From the NCBI GenBank assembly GCA_023255285.1, contig JALRIY010000058.1:1-12186 (forward strand): a DNA stretch of 12,186 nucleotides. Direction: 5' to 3'. Origin of the DNA: Algoriphagus sp. (lineage in GTDB: Bacteria; Bacteroidota; Bacteroidia; Cytophagales; Cyclobacteriaceae). Positions within the stretch are counted from its first letter, which is position 1; each line of letters starts with the position of its first letter. Below, piece after piece: positions 5,866-12,186 of this stretch. The position numbers and the translations under genes were made by a program. Under the pieces are notes generated by a model, which was not told where the DNA came from, searched no databases, and was given only the letters and a program-made list of their open reading frames with translations.

Positions 5866-8667
5866 TCACAAATAGGCCCCCGTAAAATTCCCTTTTTCCT
5901 TGGCCAAGTCTTCAGGAGTACCGGCAAAGGTCAGTTGACCGCCTTTATTTCCTCCCTCAGGGCCCAAGTCAATTACCCAATCTGCACATTTGATCACCTC
6001 GGTATTGTGTTCGATGATGAGTACGGAGTGGCCCAGGTCAATCAGGGCATTGATGCTGTGTAAGAGCTTGCTGATGTCGTGAAAATGCAAGCCTGTGGTA
6101 GGCTCGTCAAAGATAAAGAGGATATGATCGCCTGTTTTGGTTCCCCCTTTACCAAGGAAGGAAGCCAGCTTTACCCGCTGTGCCTCGCCACCTGAGAGGG
6201 TATTCGAACTCTGACCCATGCCAATGTAGCCCAATCCTACCTCCTGTAGCGGGAGAAGGCGATTGATTAGTTGGGCCTTTTCCTTGAAAAATTCGATCGC
6301 TTCATCAATGGTCATGTCCAGCACCTCGGAAATATTTTTATCCTTGTAGGTGACTTCCAGGATTTCATTCTTGAAGCGCTTTCCCTTACAGGATTCACAG
6401 GTGAGGTGGATGTCAGCCATAAACTGCATTTCTACAGTCACTATTCCCTCTCCCTGGCAGGCTTCACAGCGGCCTCCATCCACATTGAAGGAGAAGAAAG
6501 CAGGCTTGTAGCCTCTTTGTTTTGAAAGGGCTTGCTCTGAAAAGAGGGTTCGAATGACGTCGTAGGCTTTTACGTAAGTGACAGGGTTGGAGCGCGAAGA
6601 TTTTCCGATAGGGTTTTGGTCGACAAATTCGACTTGCGTAACCTTTTTGAAATCCCCTTCCAACTTATCAAACTTACCCGTTTCCTCTAGGACCGTTCCT
6701 AAAACTTTTCCTAATGCCGGGTAAAGAATTTTTTTGACCAAGGTAGACTTGCCTGATCCGGAAACGCCAGTTATAACGGTGAGGGTATTTAAAGGGAATT
6801 GTACCGATAGGTTTTTCAAGTTGTTTTCGCGCGCACCCTTGATCCAGATGGAGTCTTTCCAGGCACGATTGCCGGTCTTGGTAAATATTTTTTCCTCTCC
6901 ACGCAGGTATTTCGCTGTGTAAGTTGTGCCATTCGCAATAAGTGCTTCAATACTCCCTTGAAACAGCAATTCTCCGCCTTTTATGCCCGCTTCAGGACCA
7001 ATGTCTATGATTTGGTCGGCGGCCTTCATGACTTTTTCTTCGTGCTCGACGACAATGACCGTGTTGCCCAAATTTTTCAACGCTTTAAGTACTTCAATCA
7101 ACCGATCAGTGTCGCGCGGGTGCAGTCCAATGCTGGGTTCGTCCAAAATGTACATGGAACCCACCAATGCAGATCCCAGGGAGGTAGCCAATCGGATTCG
7201 CTGGTATTCTCCTCCTGAGAGGCTGGAACTAAGTCGGTTGAGGGTCAGGTACCCTAGGCCTACTTGGTGCATAAACTCCAAACGACTGGTGATTTCCTTC
7301 AATAGGCGATTGGCTAATTTCGCTTCGTGTGTAGAGAGTTGTATTGTTTGAAAGAAATGGAGCGCATCTTCAATGGGCATCAATACCAAGTCGGTGATGG
7401 ATTTACCCCCAAAATGTACGTAAGAGGCGTCTTTTCGCAATCGTGTCCCTCGGCAATCCGGGCAGGCTGTACGTCCCCGAAATCGAGAAAGCATCACGCG
7501 GTATTGGATTTTGTAAGTTTTGGTCTCCAGGTCTTCAAAGAAATCATGGAGTCCCCGGAAATACGCATTTCCTGTCCAAAGCAGGGATTTTTCTTTCTCG
7601 CTAAGGTCCTGGTAAGCCCGGTGAATTGGGAAATCAAAATCAATTCCTTTTTTCAAGAGCGGTTCCAACCAGCCTTTTCCACTTTCTCCTCTCCAGGGAG
7701 CAATCGCACCTTCGTAAACCGACAGTTCCTTGTCGGGAATGACTAGGTCCTGGTCGATGCCCAAGACGGTTCCAAAGCCCTCGCAGCGCTTACAGGCTCC
7801 GTAGGGATTGTTAAAGGAAAAGAAATTGACTGAGGGAAGTTCAAAGGACATTCCATCCAATTCAAATCGGTCTGAAAATGAACGTATTTCTTGACCAGGA
7901 AGATTGATTTTACAGTTTCCATGCCCTTCAAAAAGTGCAGTTTGGATGGAGTCGGCCAACCGAAATTGGTTGTCCTCTACTTCTTTTTGTACCGTCAAGC
8001 GGTCGATTAGTATTTCATAGCTTCCTTTTTCGATTTTTGGCTGTGCCAAAATCTCTTCTAGAACCAACACTTCTCCGTTTCTTAAAACGCGGGTGTAGCC
8101 TTTTTGCAGCAAGAGCTCGAGTTCCTTTTCAAGTTTGCGCTCTCCAGAAGGCTGTAGCGGACAAGAAATCATTACTTTGGACCCCTCTTCAAAGGAATTA
8201 ACAAAATCAACGATGTCGCTCACGGTATGGTGCTTGACCTCTTTTCCAGAAATGGGAGAAAAGGTTTTACCGACACGAGCAAAGAGGAGTTTCAGGTAAT
8301 CGTAGATTTCGGTGGTTGTACCGACTGTTGAGCGGGGGTTTTTGGTGCTTACTTTTTGCTGGATGGCAATGGCCGGAGCGACCCCTTTGATGTACTCCAC
8401 TTCGGGCTTTTCCATTCTCCCCAAAAACTGTCGTGCATAGGAGCTCAAGCTCTCCACATACATCCGTTGCCCCTCTGCAAAAAGTGTATCAAAGGCCAAG
8501 GAAGACTTTCCTGATCCTGACAAACCCGTGATGACCACAAAGGCATTTCTAGGTATGGCCACGCTGAGGTGCTTCAGGTTGTTGACCTGTGCATTCTTGA
8601 TCAAAATAAAGTTCTTCGGATCGAGTGAATCTATGTCCTGGGTGACCGGGGTACTGGGCAATGTCAT
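5866..8667 (-). CDS. uvrA: Excinuclease ABC subunit A (UvrA)
   Basis: DNA-damage-sensing ATPase of nucleotide excision repair, which loads UvrB at lesions. The chosen product has 933 residues, normal for UvrA, with every module present: Walker A GLSGSGKSS (48-56), the UvrB-binding region (about 125-255), zinc-module cysteines 292/295 and 402/405, signature LSGGEYQR (483-490), Walker B ILDEP (507-511), second Walker A GVSGSGKST (634-642), the C-terminal zinc finger with C734/C737 and C757/C760, second signature LSGGEAQR (824-831), and Walker B IFDEP (852-856). Presence of the UvrB-binding region argues against a UvrA2-type paralogue lacking it. The start at 8667 (MTLPSTPV) was preferred over the ATG ten codons upstream because the upstream residues lie in the divergent promoter region, but the choice is not certain. 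It is convergent with the oxidoreductase and divergent from pnuC. Confidence 0.95.
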   Translation of the reverse strand: MTLPSTPVTQDIDSLDPKNFILIKNAQVNNLKHLSVAIPRNAFVVITGLSGSGKSSLAFDTLFAEGQRMYVESLSSYARQFLGRMEKPEVEYIKGVAPAIAIQQKVSTKNPRSTVGTTTEIYDYLKLLFARVGKTFSPISGKEVKHHTVSDIVDFVNSFEEGSKVMISCPLQPSGERKLEKELELLLQKGYTRVLRNGEVLVLEEILAQPKIEKGSYEILIDRLTVQKEVEDNQFRLADSIQTALFEGHGNCKINLPGQEIRSFSDRFELDGMSFELPSVNFFSFNNPYGACKRCEGFGTVLGIDQDLVIPDKELSVYEGAIAPWRGESGKGWLEPLLKKGIDFDFPIHRAYQDLSEKEKSLLWTGNAYFRGLHDFFEDLETKTYKIQYRVMLSRFRGRTACPDCRGTRLRKDASYVHFGGKSITDLVLMPIEDALHFFQTIQLSTHEAKLANRLLKEITSRLEFMHQVGLGYLTLNRLSSSLSGGEYQRIRLATSLGSALVGSMYILDEPSIGLHPRDTDRLIEVLKALKNLGNTVIVVEHEEKVMKAADQIIDIGPEAGIKGGELLFQGSIEALIANGTTYTAKYLRGEEKIFTKTGNRAWKDSIWIKGARENNLKNLSVQFPLNTLTVITGVSGSGKSTLVKKILYPALGKVLGTVLEETGKFDKLEGDFKKVTQVEFVDQNPIGKSSRSNPVTYVKAYDVIRTLFSEQALSKQRGYKPAFFSFNVDGGRCEACQGEGIVTVEMQFMADIHLTCESCKGKRFKNEILEVTYKDKNISEVLDMTIDEAIEFFKEKAQLINRLLPLQEVGLGYIGMGQSSNTLSGGEAQRVKLASFLGKGGTKTGDHILFIFDEPTTGLHFHDISKLLHSINALIDLGHSVLIIEHNTEVIKCADWVIDLGPEGGNKGGQLTFAGTPEDLAKEKGNFTGAYL

Positions 8668-8707
8668 AGGGTGCAATTTAGCAATCAAACCTGGCAACTG
8701 CAGGAAA

Positions 8708-8744
8708 AGTTACTTCTTTGCCACAAATTTGAGGGGAAGTAACT
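8708..8744. promoter_or_regulatory. Perfect 9-bp inverted repeat in the uvrA-pnuC divergent region (possible operator)
   Basis: AGTTACTTC (8708-8716) is the exact reverse complement of GAAGTAACT (8736-8744), separated by 19 bases that contain a second palindrome, CAAATTTG (8724-8731). The site lies about 40 bp upstream of the uvrA start and 55 bp upstream of the pnuC start, so a bound protein could affect either gene. No T-tract follows, which argues against a terminator. Read as RNA on the plus strand it could also form a leader hairpin for pnuC. A weak uvrA promoter match on the minus strand (TTTG, 21 bases, TGCAGTTG) would overlap it. Confidence 0.45.
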
Positions 8745-8799
8745 GAAATTAACAGCGAGTTAAGGTTTTCGCTCTCAAAAATATCCTTTTCTTCGCATC

Positions 8800-9417
8800 A
8801 TGGATTTCGAACTACTCCGTACCGGATTGGCAGAAGGGCTGCAGCAACTCAGTTGGCTGGAGGGGGTAGCGGCATTGATGGGAATTGTATCTGTGTATTT
8901 TTCTGCAAAGCAGCACATTTGGGTGTATCCTACCGGGATTGTATCGGTACTCATTTACGTATGGATCTGTTTTGATTATGGACTCTATGCGGACATGGGG
9001 ATCAATGCTTATTACTTTGGGATGTCTGTCTTTGGCTGGTACCTTTGGACCCATCCCCAAGAAAAGCAAGACACGCTTCCTGTTTCCTGGCTCAATGAAA
9101 AGGGATGGTTTTATGCGTTTCTTATTTTTTTAGTTTCATTCCCTACTTTGGTGGGTGTATTGTCGGAGTTTACAGATAGTACTGTCCCCTATTGGGATTC
9201 CTTCACCACTGCTTCTGCCTTTGTGGCCATGTGGTTGATGGCAAAAAAAAAGGTGGAAAGTTGGATTTTTTGGATTTTAACCGACCTGGTTTCTATCCCC
9301 CTTTATTTTCATAAAGGGCTTTTGCTCACCTCATTTCAATATTTATTTTTTACCGCCTTGGCGATAGCAGGGCTTTTATCCTGGATTAAAGCTACCCAAA
9401 CCCATGCAAAAGCCTAA
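8800..9417 (+). CDS. pnuC: Nicotinamide riboside/mononucleotide transporter PnuC
   Basis: Integral inner-membrane facilitator of the PnuC vitamin-transporter family (SWEET-like fold), 205 residues, with about seven hydrophobic segments. Family hallmarks are the WLEGVAALMGIVSVYFSAK stretch (about 19-37), the WVYPTGIVSVLIY segment (about 41-53), the YADMGINAYYF segment (63-73) with an aromatic ligand-pocket pattern, and the C-terminal ESWIFWILTDLVSIPLYF...KGL region (about 153-174). PnuC proteins let nicotinamide riboside in, and trapping depends on phosphorylation inside the cell. The next gene encodes such a kinase and overlaps this one by 14 bp, so NR rather than thiamine (PnuT) or riboflavin (PnuX) is the inferred substrate. 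The ATG at 8800 has no Shine-Dalgarno-like sequence, as elsewhere in this window. Confidence 0.93.
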   Translation: MDFELLRTGLAEGLQQLSWLEGVAALMGIVSVYFSAKQHIWVYPTGIVSVLIYVWICFDYGLYADMGINAYYFGMSVFGWYLWTHPQEKQDTLPVSWLNEKGWFYAFLIFLVSFPTLVGVLSEFTDSTVPYWDSFTTASAFVAMWLMAKKKVESWIFWILTDLVSIPLYFHKGLLLTSFQYLFFTALAIAGLLSWIKATQTHAKA

Positions 9418-9961
9418 ACGGATCGCAATCTTGGGCCCAGAGTCTACCGGCAAAAGTACCTTAGCAGCTGCTTTGGCAGCTTATTTTCAAGAGCCTTGGG
9501 TGCCCGAAGTGGCTAGGGAGTACTTGGAAAAACTCCACCGTCCCTATGCTTTCGAGGATCTCCTTCAAATCGGCAGGCAACAAATGCAGTTGGAGGATGA
9601 ACTTGCTGGCGAAGCAAAAAGCTATCTCTTCTGTGATACCGACTTGCGCGTGATTCAGGTCTGGTCTCTCCATCGTTTTGGAAAGATTGATCCATGGGTG
9701 CTGAAGGAATTGGAACGGAGAACCTACGATTTGATCCTCTTGTGTGCTACTGATTTGCCCTGGCAGGCAGATCCTTTGCGAGAACATCCCGAATTGGAGA
9801 TTCGGGAGCAATTATTTGAACAGTACCTGCAATTAGCTAAGCGTAGTGGTTTCTCGTATCAGATTATTGCTGGTGATGCCTCAGAGCGACTAAGGACTGC
9901 AATTGAGGCGGTTGAATACATTGACGATAGTGATTATTTTCGTGGCTCTAGAGGCCTGTAA
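9404..9961 (+). CDS. nadR: Stand-alone NadR-type ribosylnicotinamide kinase
   Basis: P-loop kinase predicted to phosphorylate nicotinamide riboside to NMN, trapping the substrate imported by PnuC for NAD salvage. The 185 residues match only the C-terminal kinase domain of NadR: Walker A GPESTGKST at 11-19, the VPEVAREYLE segment (33-42), the CDTDLRVIQVW motif (77-87) with acidic residues for Mg/substrate, and a lid-like DLPWQADPLREHPE (117-130). The HTH and NMN-adenylyltransferase domains of the about 410-residue enterobacterial NadR are absent, so a separate NMN adenylyltransferase is needed elsewhere in the genome. The start lies inside the end of pnuC (14-bp overlap), a strong sign of one transcript and translational coupling. 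Other annotations for such proteins are 'AAA family ATPase' or 'ATP-binding protein'. Confidence 0.88.
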   Translation: MQKPKRIAILGPESTGKSTLAAALAAYFQEPWVPEVAREYLEKLHRPYAFEDLLQIGRQQMQLEDELAGEAKSYLFCDTDLRVIQVWSLHRFGKIDPWVLKELERRTYDLILLCATDLPWQADPLREHPELEIREQLFEQYLQLAKRSGFSYQIIAGDASERLRTAIEAVEYIDDSDYFRGSRGL

Positions 9962-10108
9962 TGGGGGCTTAAGGCTATTGCTAAAAAATAAAAAATGGGA
10001 CGTCCGACCTAGCTCCATAGAATGGCTATAGCCTACAGCCAATCTCCATGAATTTCAACCTTTGTTTTACTGGTGAAAAAGCGGATCAACTACTTGAAGA
10101 CTAAACAA
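9962..10108 (+). other. Spacer between nadR-like gene and phosphatase gene
   Basis: No gene is supported here. Two short perfect palindromes are present, GGACGTCC (9998-10005) and GGCTATAGCC (10024-10033). Neither is followed by a T-run, so no terminator is assigned for the pnuC operon. The phosphatase promoter probably lies here, but no full TTTG/TAnnTTTG pair was found. Confidence 0.4.
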
Positions 10109-11347
10109 ATGCGAATCAGATACTTATTTTTCTTTGTTTTCACCCTGCTTATCTGGGGACAACCTGGGTTTGCTCAACAGAAAAAAATAGTCTTTCTCAT
10201 TTTGGATGGAATTCCTGCCCAAGACCTGGAAAGGGTGGCTACTCCCAACTTGGATCAAATAGCCAGCCAGGGAGGATATTCGCGTGCTTACACAGGGGGG
10301 TTGGCGGGAGGATACTCCGAATCTCCGACCATTTCTGCAGTCGGCTACAACACACTTTTAACAGGCACTTGGGCACACAAGCACCAAGTCTGGGGGAATG
10401 GAATCAAAGCTCCCAACTACCAGTATTGGACCATTTTCAGATATCTAAAAGAAGTCCGTCCCGATGCGAAGGTGGCCATTTTTTCCACCTGGCAGGATAA
10501 CAGGACCAAGCTTCTGGGAGAAAATCTTCTGCAGACGAACTATTTAAAATTGGACCGGTCGGTAGATGGCTTGGAACTTGATACGCTGCGCTACCCCCAC
10601 GATTCCCAATCGAACTATATTCACCGGATTGACCAACGCGTGGCAGAGGAAGCAGCGGATTACCTCAGGAATCAGGGCCCAGACCTTACCTGGGTGTATC
10701 TCCAATACACGGATGACATGGGACATCGGCATGGTAGAAGTTCCGAGCTCGATGTCGCCATCGAAAAAGCTGATTCGCAAGTGGGATTGATTTGGCAAGC
10801 CGTTCAGGACCGTCAGCAAAAAGGGGAGGACTGGCAATTGTGGATAACTACCGATCATGGGCGTAAGGAACCTGATGGAAAAGGTCACGGAGGCCAAAGC
10901 GATGCCGAACGAGAAATCTGGATCAGCACCAATGCCAAGGACCTCAATGCCCGGTTTTATTCGGGGGAGGCCGCCATGGTAGATATTCTACCGACGATAT
11001 TTCGTTTTTTTAACCTGGTGCTACCCGAACATCAGGAACGAGAGCTGGATGGTGTCCCTTTGACCGGACCCCTTTCCCTATGCAACTTGATTTTAGTAGG
11101 CAAAGGCAAAAACCAAGCCCTTAATTGGACTCCGGGGCTGGAATCCGAAATACTTTCTGTCTACTGGAGTCCAACGGATAACTTTGGGGAAGGTGGCCAG
11201 GACGAATACGTTTTGGTAGGAGAGGTACTTTCCGATACAAAGCAATATGAGCTCCCTTCAGAGTTTGGCAAAAAGGATTTCTTCAAGGTGTTGGTGGTGG
11301 GGAAATACAATTCGGCAAATACCTGGAGGGTATCGGGGAAAAAATAA
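10109..11347 (+). CDS. Secreted alkaline-phosphatase-superfamily phosphodiesterase/phosphatase
   Basis: Exported enzyme of the type I phosphodiesterase/nucleotide pyrophosphatase family (alkaline phosphatase superfamily), 412 residues from the start at 10109. A clear signal peptide (MRIRYLFFFVF...GFA|QQ, cut near residue 22) places it in the periplasm or outside the cell. The two-metal site is readable: D33 (LILDGIP), the presumed nucleophile in SPTISAVGYNT (S76 by alignment to the NPP threonine), D202/D203 and H206 (YTDDMGHRHG), D249 and H250 (TTDHG), and H260 (GKGHGG). The typical DILPTIFRF segment follows. About 90 further residues with beta-strand character (about 321-412) form an appended C-terminal domain, perhaps fibronectin III-like. 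Substrate unknown. A GTG at 10073 would add 12 basic residues before the signal peptide, so the ATG at 10109 is preferred. Confidence 0.85.
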   Translation: MRIRYLFFFVFTLLIWGQPGFAQQKKIVFLILDGIPAQDLERVATPNLDQIASQGGYSRAYTGGLAGGYSESPTISAVGYNTLLTGTWAHKHQVWGNGIKAPNYQYWTIFRYLKEVRPDAKVAIFSTWQDNRTKLLGENLLQTNYLKLDRSVDGLELDTLRYPHDSQSNYIHRIDQRVAEEAADYLRNQGPDLTWVYLQYTDDMGHRHGRSSELDVAIEKADSQVGLIWQAVQDRQQKGEDWQLWITTDHGRKEPDGKGHGGQSDAEREIWISTNAKDLNARFYSGEAAMVDILPTIFRFFNLVLPEHQERELDGVPLTGPLSLCNLILVGKGKNQALNWTPGLESEILSVYWSPTDNFGEGGQDEYVLVGEVLSDTKQYELPSEFGKKDFFKVLVVGKYNSANTWRVSGKK

Positions 11348-11388
11348 AAAAGACTCTCCCGTTATGTATAATCCTATTTTTTTGAGAG

Positions 11389-11523
11389 AATCCCCCTTCC
11401 CCTTGTAAGGGGGAGTTTCCCCAACTTGGTTTTAAACTCATACTTATAGTTCAAAAATCTGATCCTCTAGTTAATGACTGGGAGTGGCAAATGATGTGAT
11501 TCCCCCCTTAAAGTTAGGGGAAT
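11389..11523. repeat. Pair of C-rich hairpins in opposite orientation (REP-like)
   Basis: The left hairpin pairs TCCCCCTT (11391-11398) with AAGGGGGA (11407-11414). The right hairpin pairs ATTCCCC (11499-11505) with GGGGAAT (11517-11523). The right unit read in reverse complement (AATTCCCCTAAC, then AAGGGGGGAAT) resembles the left unit (AATCCCCCTTCC, then AAGGGGGAGT), so they look like inverted copies about 85 bp apart. The bases between them are ordinary AT-rich spacer. This resembles a paired REP element, but only one locus is visible. Confidence 0.45.
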
Positions 11524-11552
11524 TTAGAAATTTTGAATATTGAAAAAACTTC

Positions 11553-11592
11553 AAAAAGAGAGGCTGTCTACTTCAGGACAGCCTCTCTTTTT
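11553..11592. terminator. Bidirectional rho-independent terminator
   Basis: AAAAAGAGAGGCTGTC (11553-11568) and GACAGCCTCTCTTTTT (11577-11592) form a perfect 16-bp stem with an 8-base loop. A-runs and T-runs at the stem base make it usable from either strand. It sits between the convergent phosphatase and M28 peptidase genes, about 205 bp after the phosphatase stop and 95 bp after the peptidase stop, and probably ends both transcripts. Confidence 0.9.
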
Positions 11593-11686
11593 ACTGTAAA
11601 CGATTCACCACTTCTTGACCAGCCCTAAAAAAAACAAGCCTTGAGGTTCAATCAAGTGGGCTGTGAACGGTGAACCGTTAGCTTTT

Positions 11687-12186
11687 TTAATTCACTCCTC
11701 CTTTTCGATTTGGAGAGCGTTTGCCAGGCCATTCGGTAGGCTCACCTGTTCTTGGGTTGATTGGAATGCGTTGCTCGCGAGAAACAAGTCCCTCTTCCTC
11801 GCAGGCCATATACACCAAGATGGCAGTGAGGATTACATTTTGGCGCACGTCGTCAAAAACAATCTTATCGTAGGTATCCAAATTAGTATGCCAGGTATAG
11901 TTAAAATAGTTCCATGGCAAGGCACTCAAGTTGAAGGCTGGGACACCTGCTGCCACAAAAGATACGTGATCTGTCCCCCCGGAGCCTGGGTTGCCTGGAA
12001 ACTCGGTTTTTAAGTCTTGGGTGATGTTTCGAGGCACCTTATTGAGCCAGCGGCCTAGGTATTCGTAGCTTTCCACATAACCTTGTCCAGAGATATTGGC
12101 AATACGTCCCGTACCATTGTCCTGGTTGAATAGGGCTTGAATCTTGTCGATCATTTCAGGATGGTCTTCTACATAGGCGCGCGAAC
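11687..12186 (-). CDS. M28-family metallopeptidase, C-terminal part (runs off the window)
   Basis: Partial gene: 165 codons plus the stop at 11687 are present, and the N-terminal portion lies beyond position 12186. The reading frame stays open to the window edge (SRAYVEDHPE before the first in-window Met), so that Met is internal. The end of an M28 zinc-aminopeptidase domain is recognisable: GSGGTDHVSFVAAGVPAF, equivalent to the family's S-D-H-x-x-F-x-x-x-G-(I/V)-P block, and WHTNLDTYDKI, whose His is the expected final zinc ligand. A helical segment and a short basic tail (GKRSPNRKGGVN) follow. Such proteins in Bacteroidota are generally exported aminopeptidases or carboxypeptidases, but the signal peptide and remaining zinc ligands cannot be seen here. 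It converges on the phosphatase gene across a shared terminator. Confidence 0.85.
   Translation of the reverse strand, partial: SRAYVEDHPEMIDKIQALFNQDNGTGRIANISGQGYVESYEYLGRWLNKVPRNITQDLKTEFPGNPGSGGTDHVSFVAAGVPAFNLSALPWNYFNYTWHTNLDTYDKIVFDDVRQNVILTAILVYMACEEEGLVSREQRIPINPRTGEPTEWPGKRSPNRKGGVN

Larger units (their letters stand above)
11348..11686. other. Gene-free 339-bp convergent gap with hairpins
   Basis: No credible coding sequence. It contains the two C-rich hairpins and the terminator listed separately. Nearer the peptidase gene there is a nested inverted repeat, CAGCCC/GGGCTG (11620-11625 with 11658-11663) around CTTGA/TCAAG (11640-11656), and a near-palindrome AACGGT-GA-ACCGTT (11666-11679) just past the peptidase stop. 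On the minus strand these could help terminate the peptidase transcript, but neither is followed by a T-run. Confidence 0.6.

Noticed and set aside
8668..8697. Upstream ATG of uvrA at 8697
   Set aside because: The ten extra residues do not resemble the UvrA N-terminus and extend into the divergent promoter region. It is kept only as an alternative.
8776..8783. CAAAAATA, whose minus-strand form TATTTTTG matches the Bacteroidota -7 consensus; the same octamer occurs at 4649-4656
   Set aside because: Neither site has a TTTG at the expected spacing upstream, so the shared octamer is likely chance in AT-rich leaders.
10073..10108. GTG start adding 12 residues to the phosphatase
   Set aside because: It would put a long basic extension before a complete signal peptide. 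The ATG at 10109 gives a standard Sec signal.
11663..12013. Plus-strand open frame of 116 codons opposite the M28 peptidase
   Set aside because: The minus strand carries clear M28 motifs over the same bases, so the plus frame is incidental.
1..12186. CRISPR arrays, tRNA or rRNA genes, transposase genes, defence-system modules
   Set aside because: No regularly spaced repeats, cloverleaf-like sequences or recognisable proteins of these kinds were seen on either strand.

Overview
The window looks like chromosomal DNA from a member of the Bacteroidota, most likely a Cytophagales/Cyclobacteriaceae-type marine or soil bacterium. This is inferred from protein character and not from any database search. 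The supporting signs are short or absent Shine-Dalgarno sequences before most starts, a Bacteroidota-style lipoprotein, a full-length DsbD, the M20/M28 peptidase types and the style of the intergenic repeats. Most genes have moderate GC. The first gene is visibly more AT-rich.

Layout, left to right. A small lipoprotein gene with two tandem copies of one domain (32-808, +) ends at a strong hairpin terminator (830-863). Facing it is a minus-strand pair: an M20-family dipeptidase (3166-4554) followed 75 bp later by dsbD (991-3090). Divergent from the dipeptidase is a quinone oxidoreductase-like gene (4664-5638, +). Its stop codon and the stop codon of the convergent uvrA (5866-8667, -) are separated only by a palindromic, repeat-rich element of about 225 bp. 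Divergent from uvrA is a two-gene NAD-salvage operon (8800-9961, +): pnuC, and a stand-alone NadR-type ribosylnicotinamide kinase that overlaps it by 14 bp. A secreted alkaline-phosphatase-superfamily enzyme follows (10109-11347, +). Then comes a 339-bp gap with C-rich hairpins and a 16-bp-stem terminator, and finally the C-terminal part of an M28-family peptidase (11687 to the window end, -).

How the genes work together. The only clear functional unit is pnuC plus the NR kinase: import of nicotinamide riboside and its phosphorylation to NMN. The other genes are housekeeping or envelope functions: periplasmic disulfide reduction, nucleotide excision repair, peptide hydrolysis and phosphoester hydrolysis. 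They show no obvious shared pathway.

I did not find a convincing new multi-gene system, CRISPR array, tRNA, rRNA or transposase. The most interesting non-coding signals are the stop-to-stop element at 5638-5864, a 9-bp perfect inverted repeat in the uvrA/pnuC divergent promoter region, and the pair of oppositely oriented C-rich hairpins at 11389-11523.
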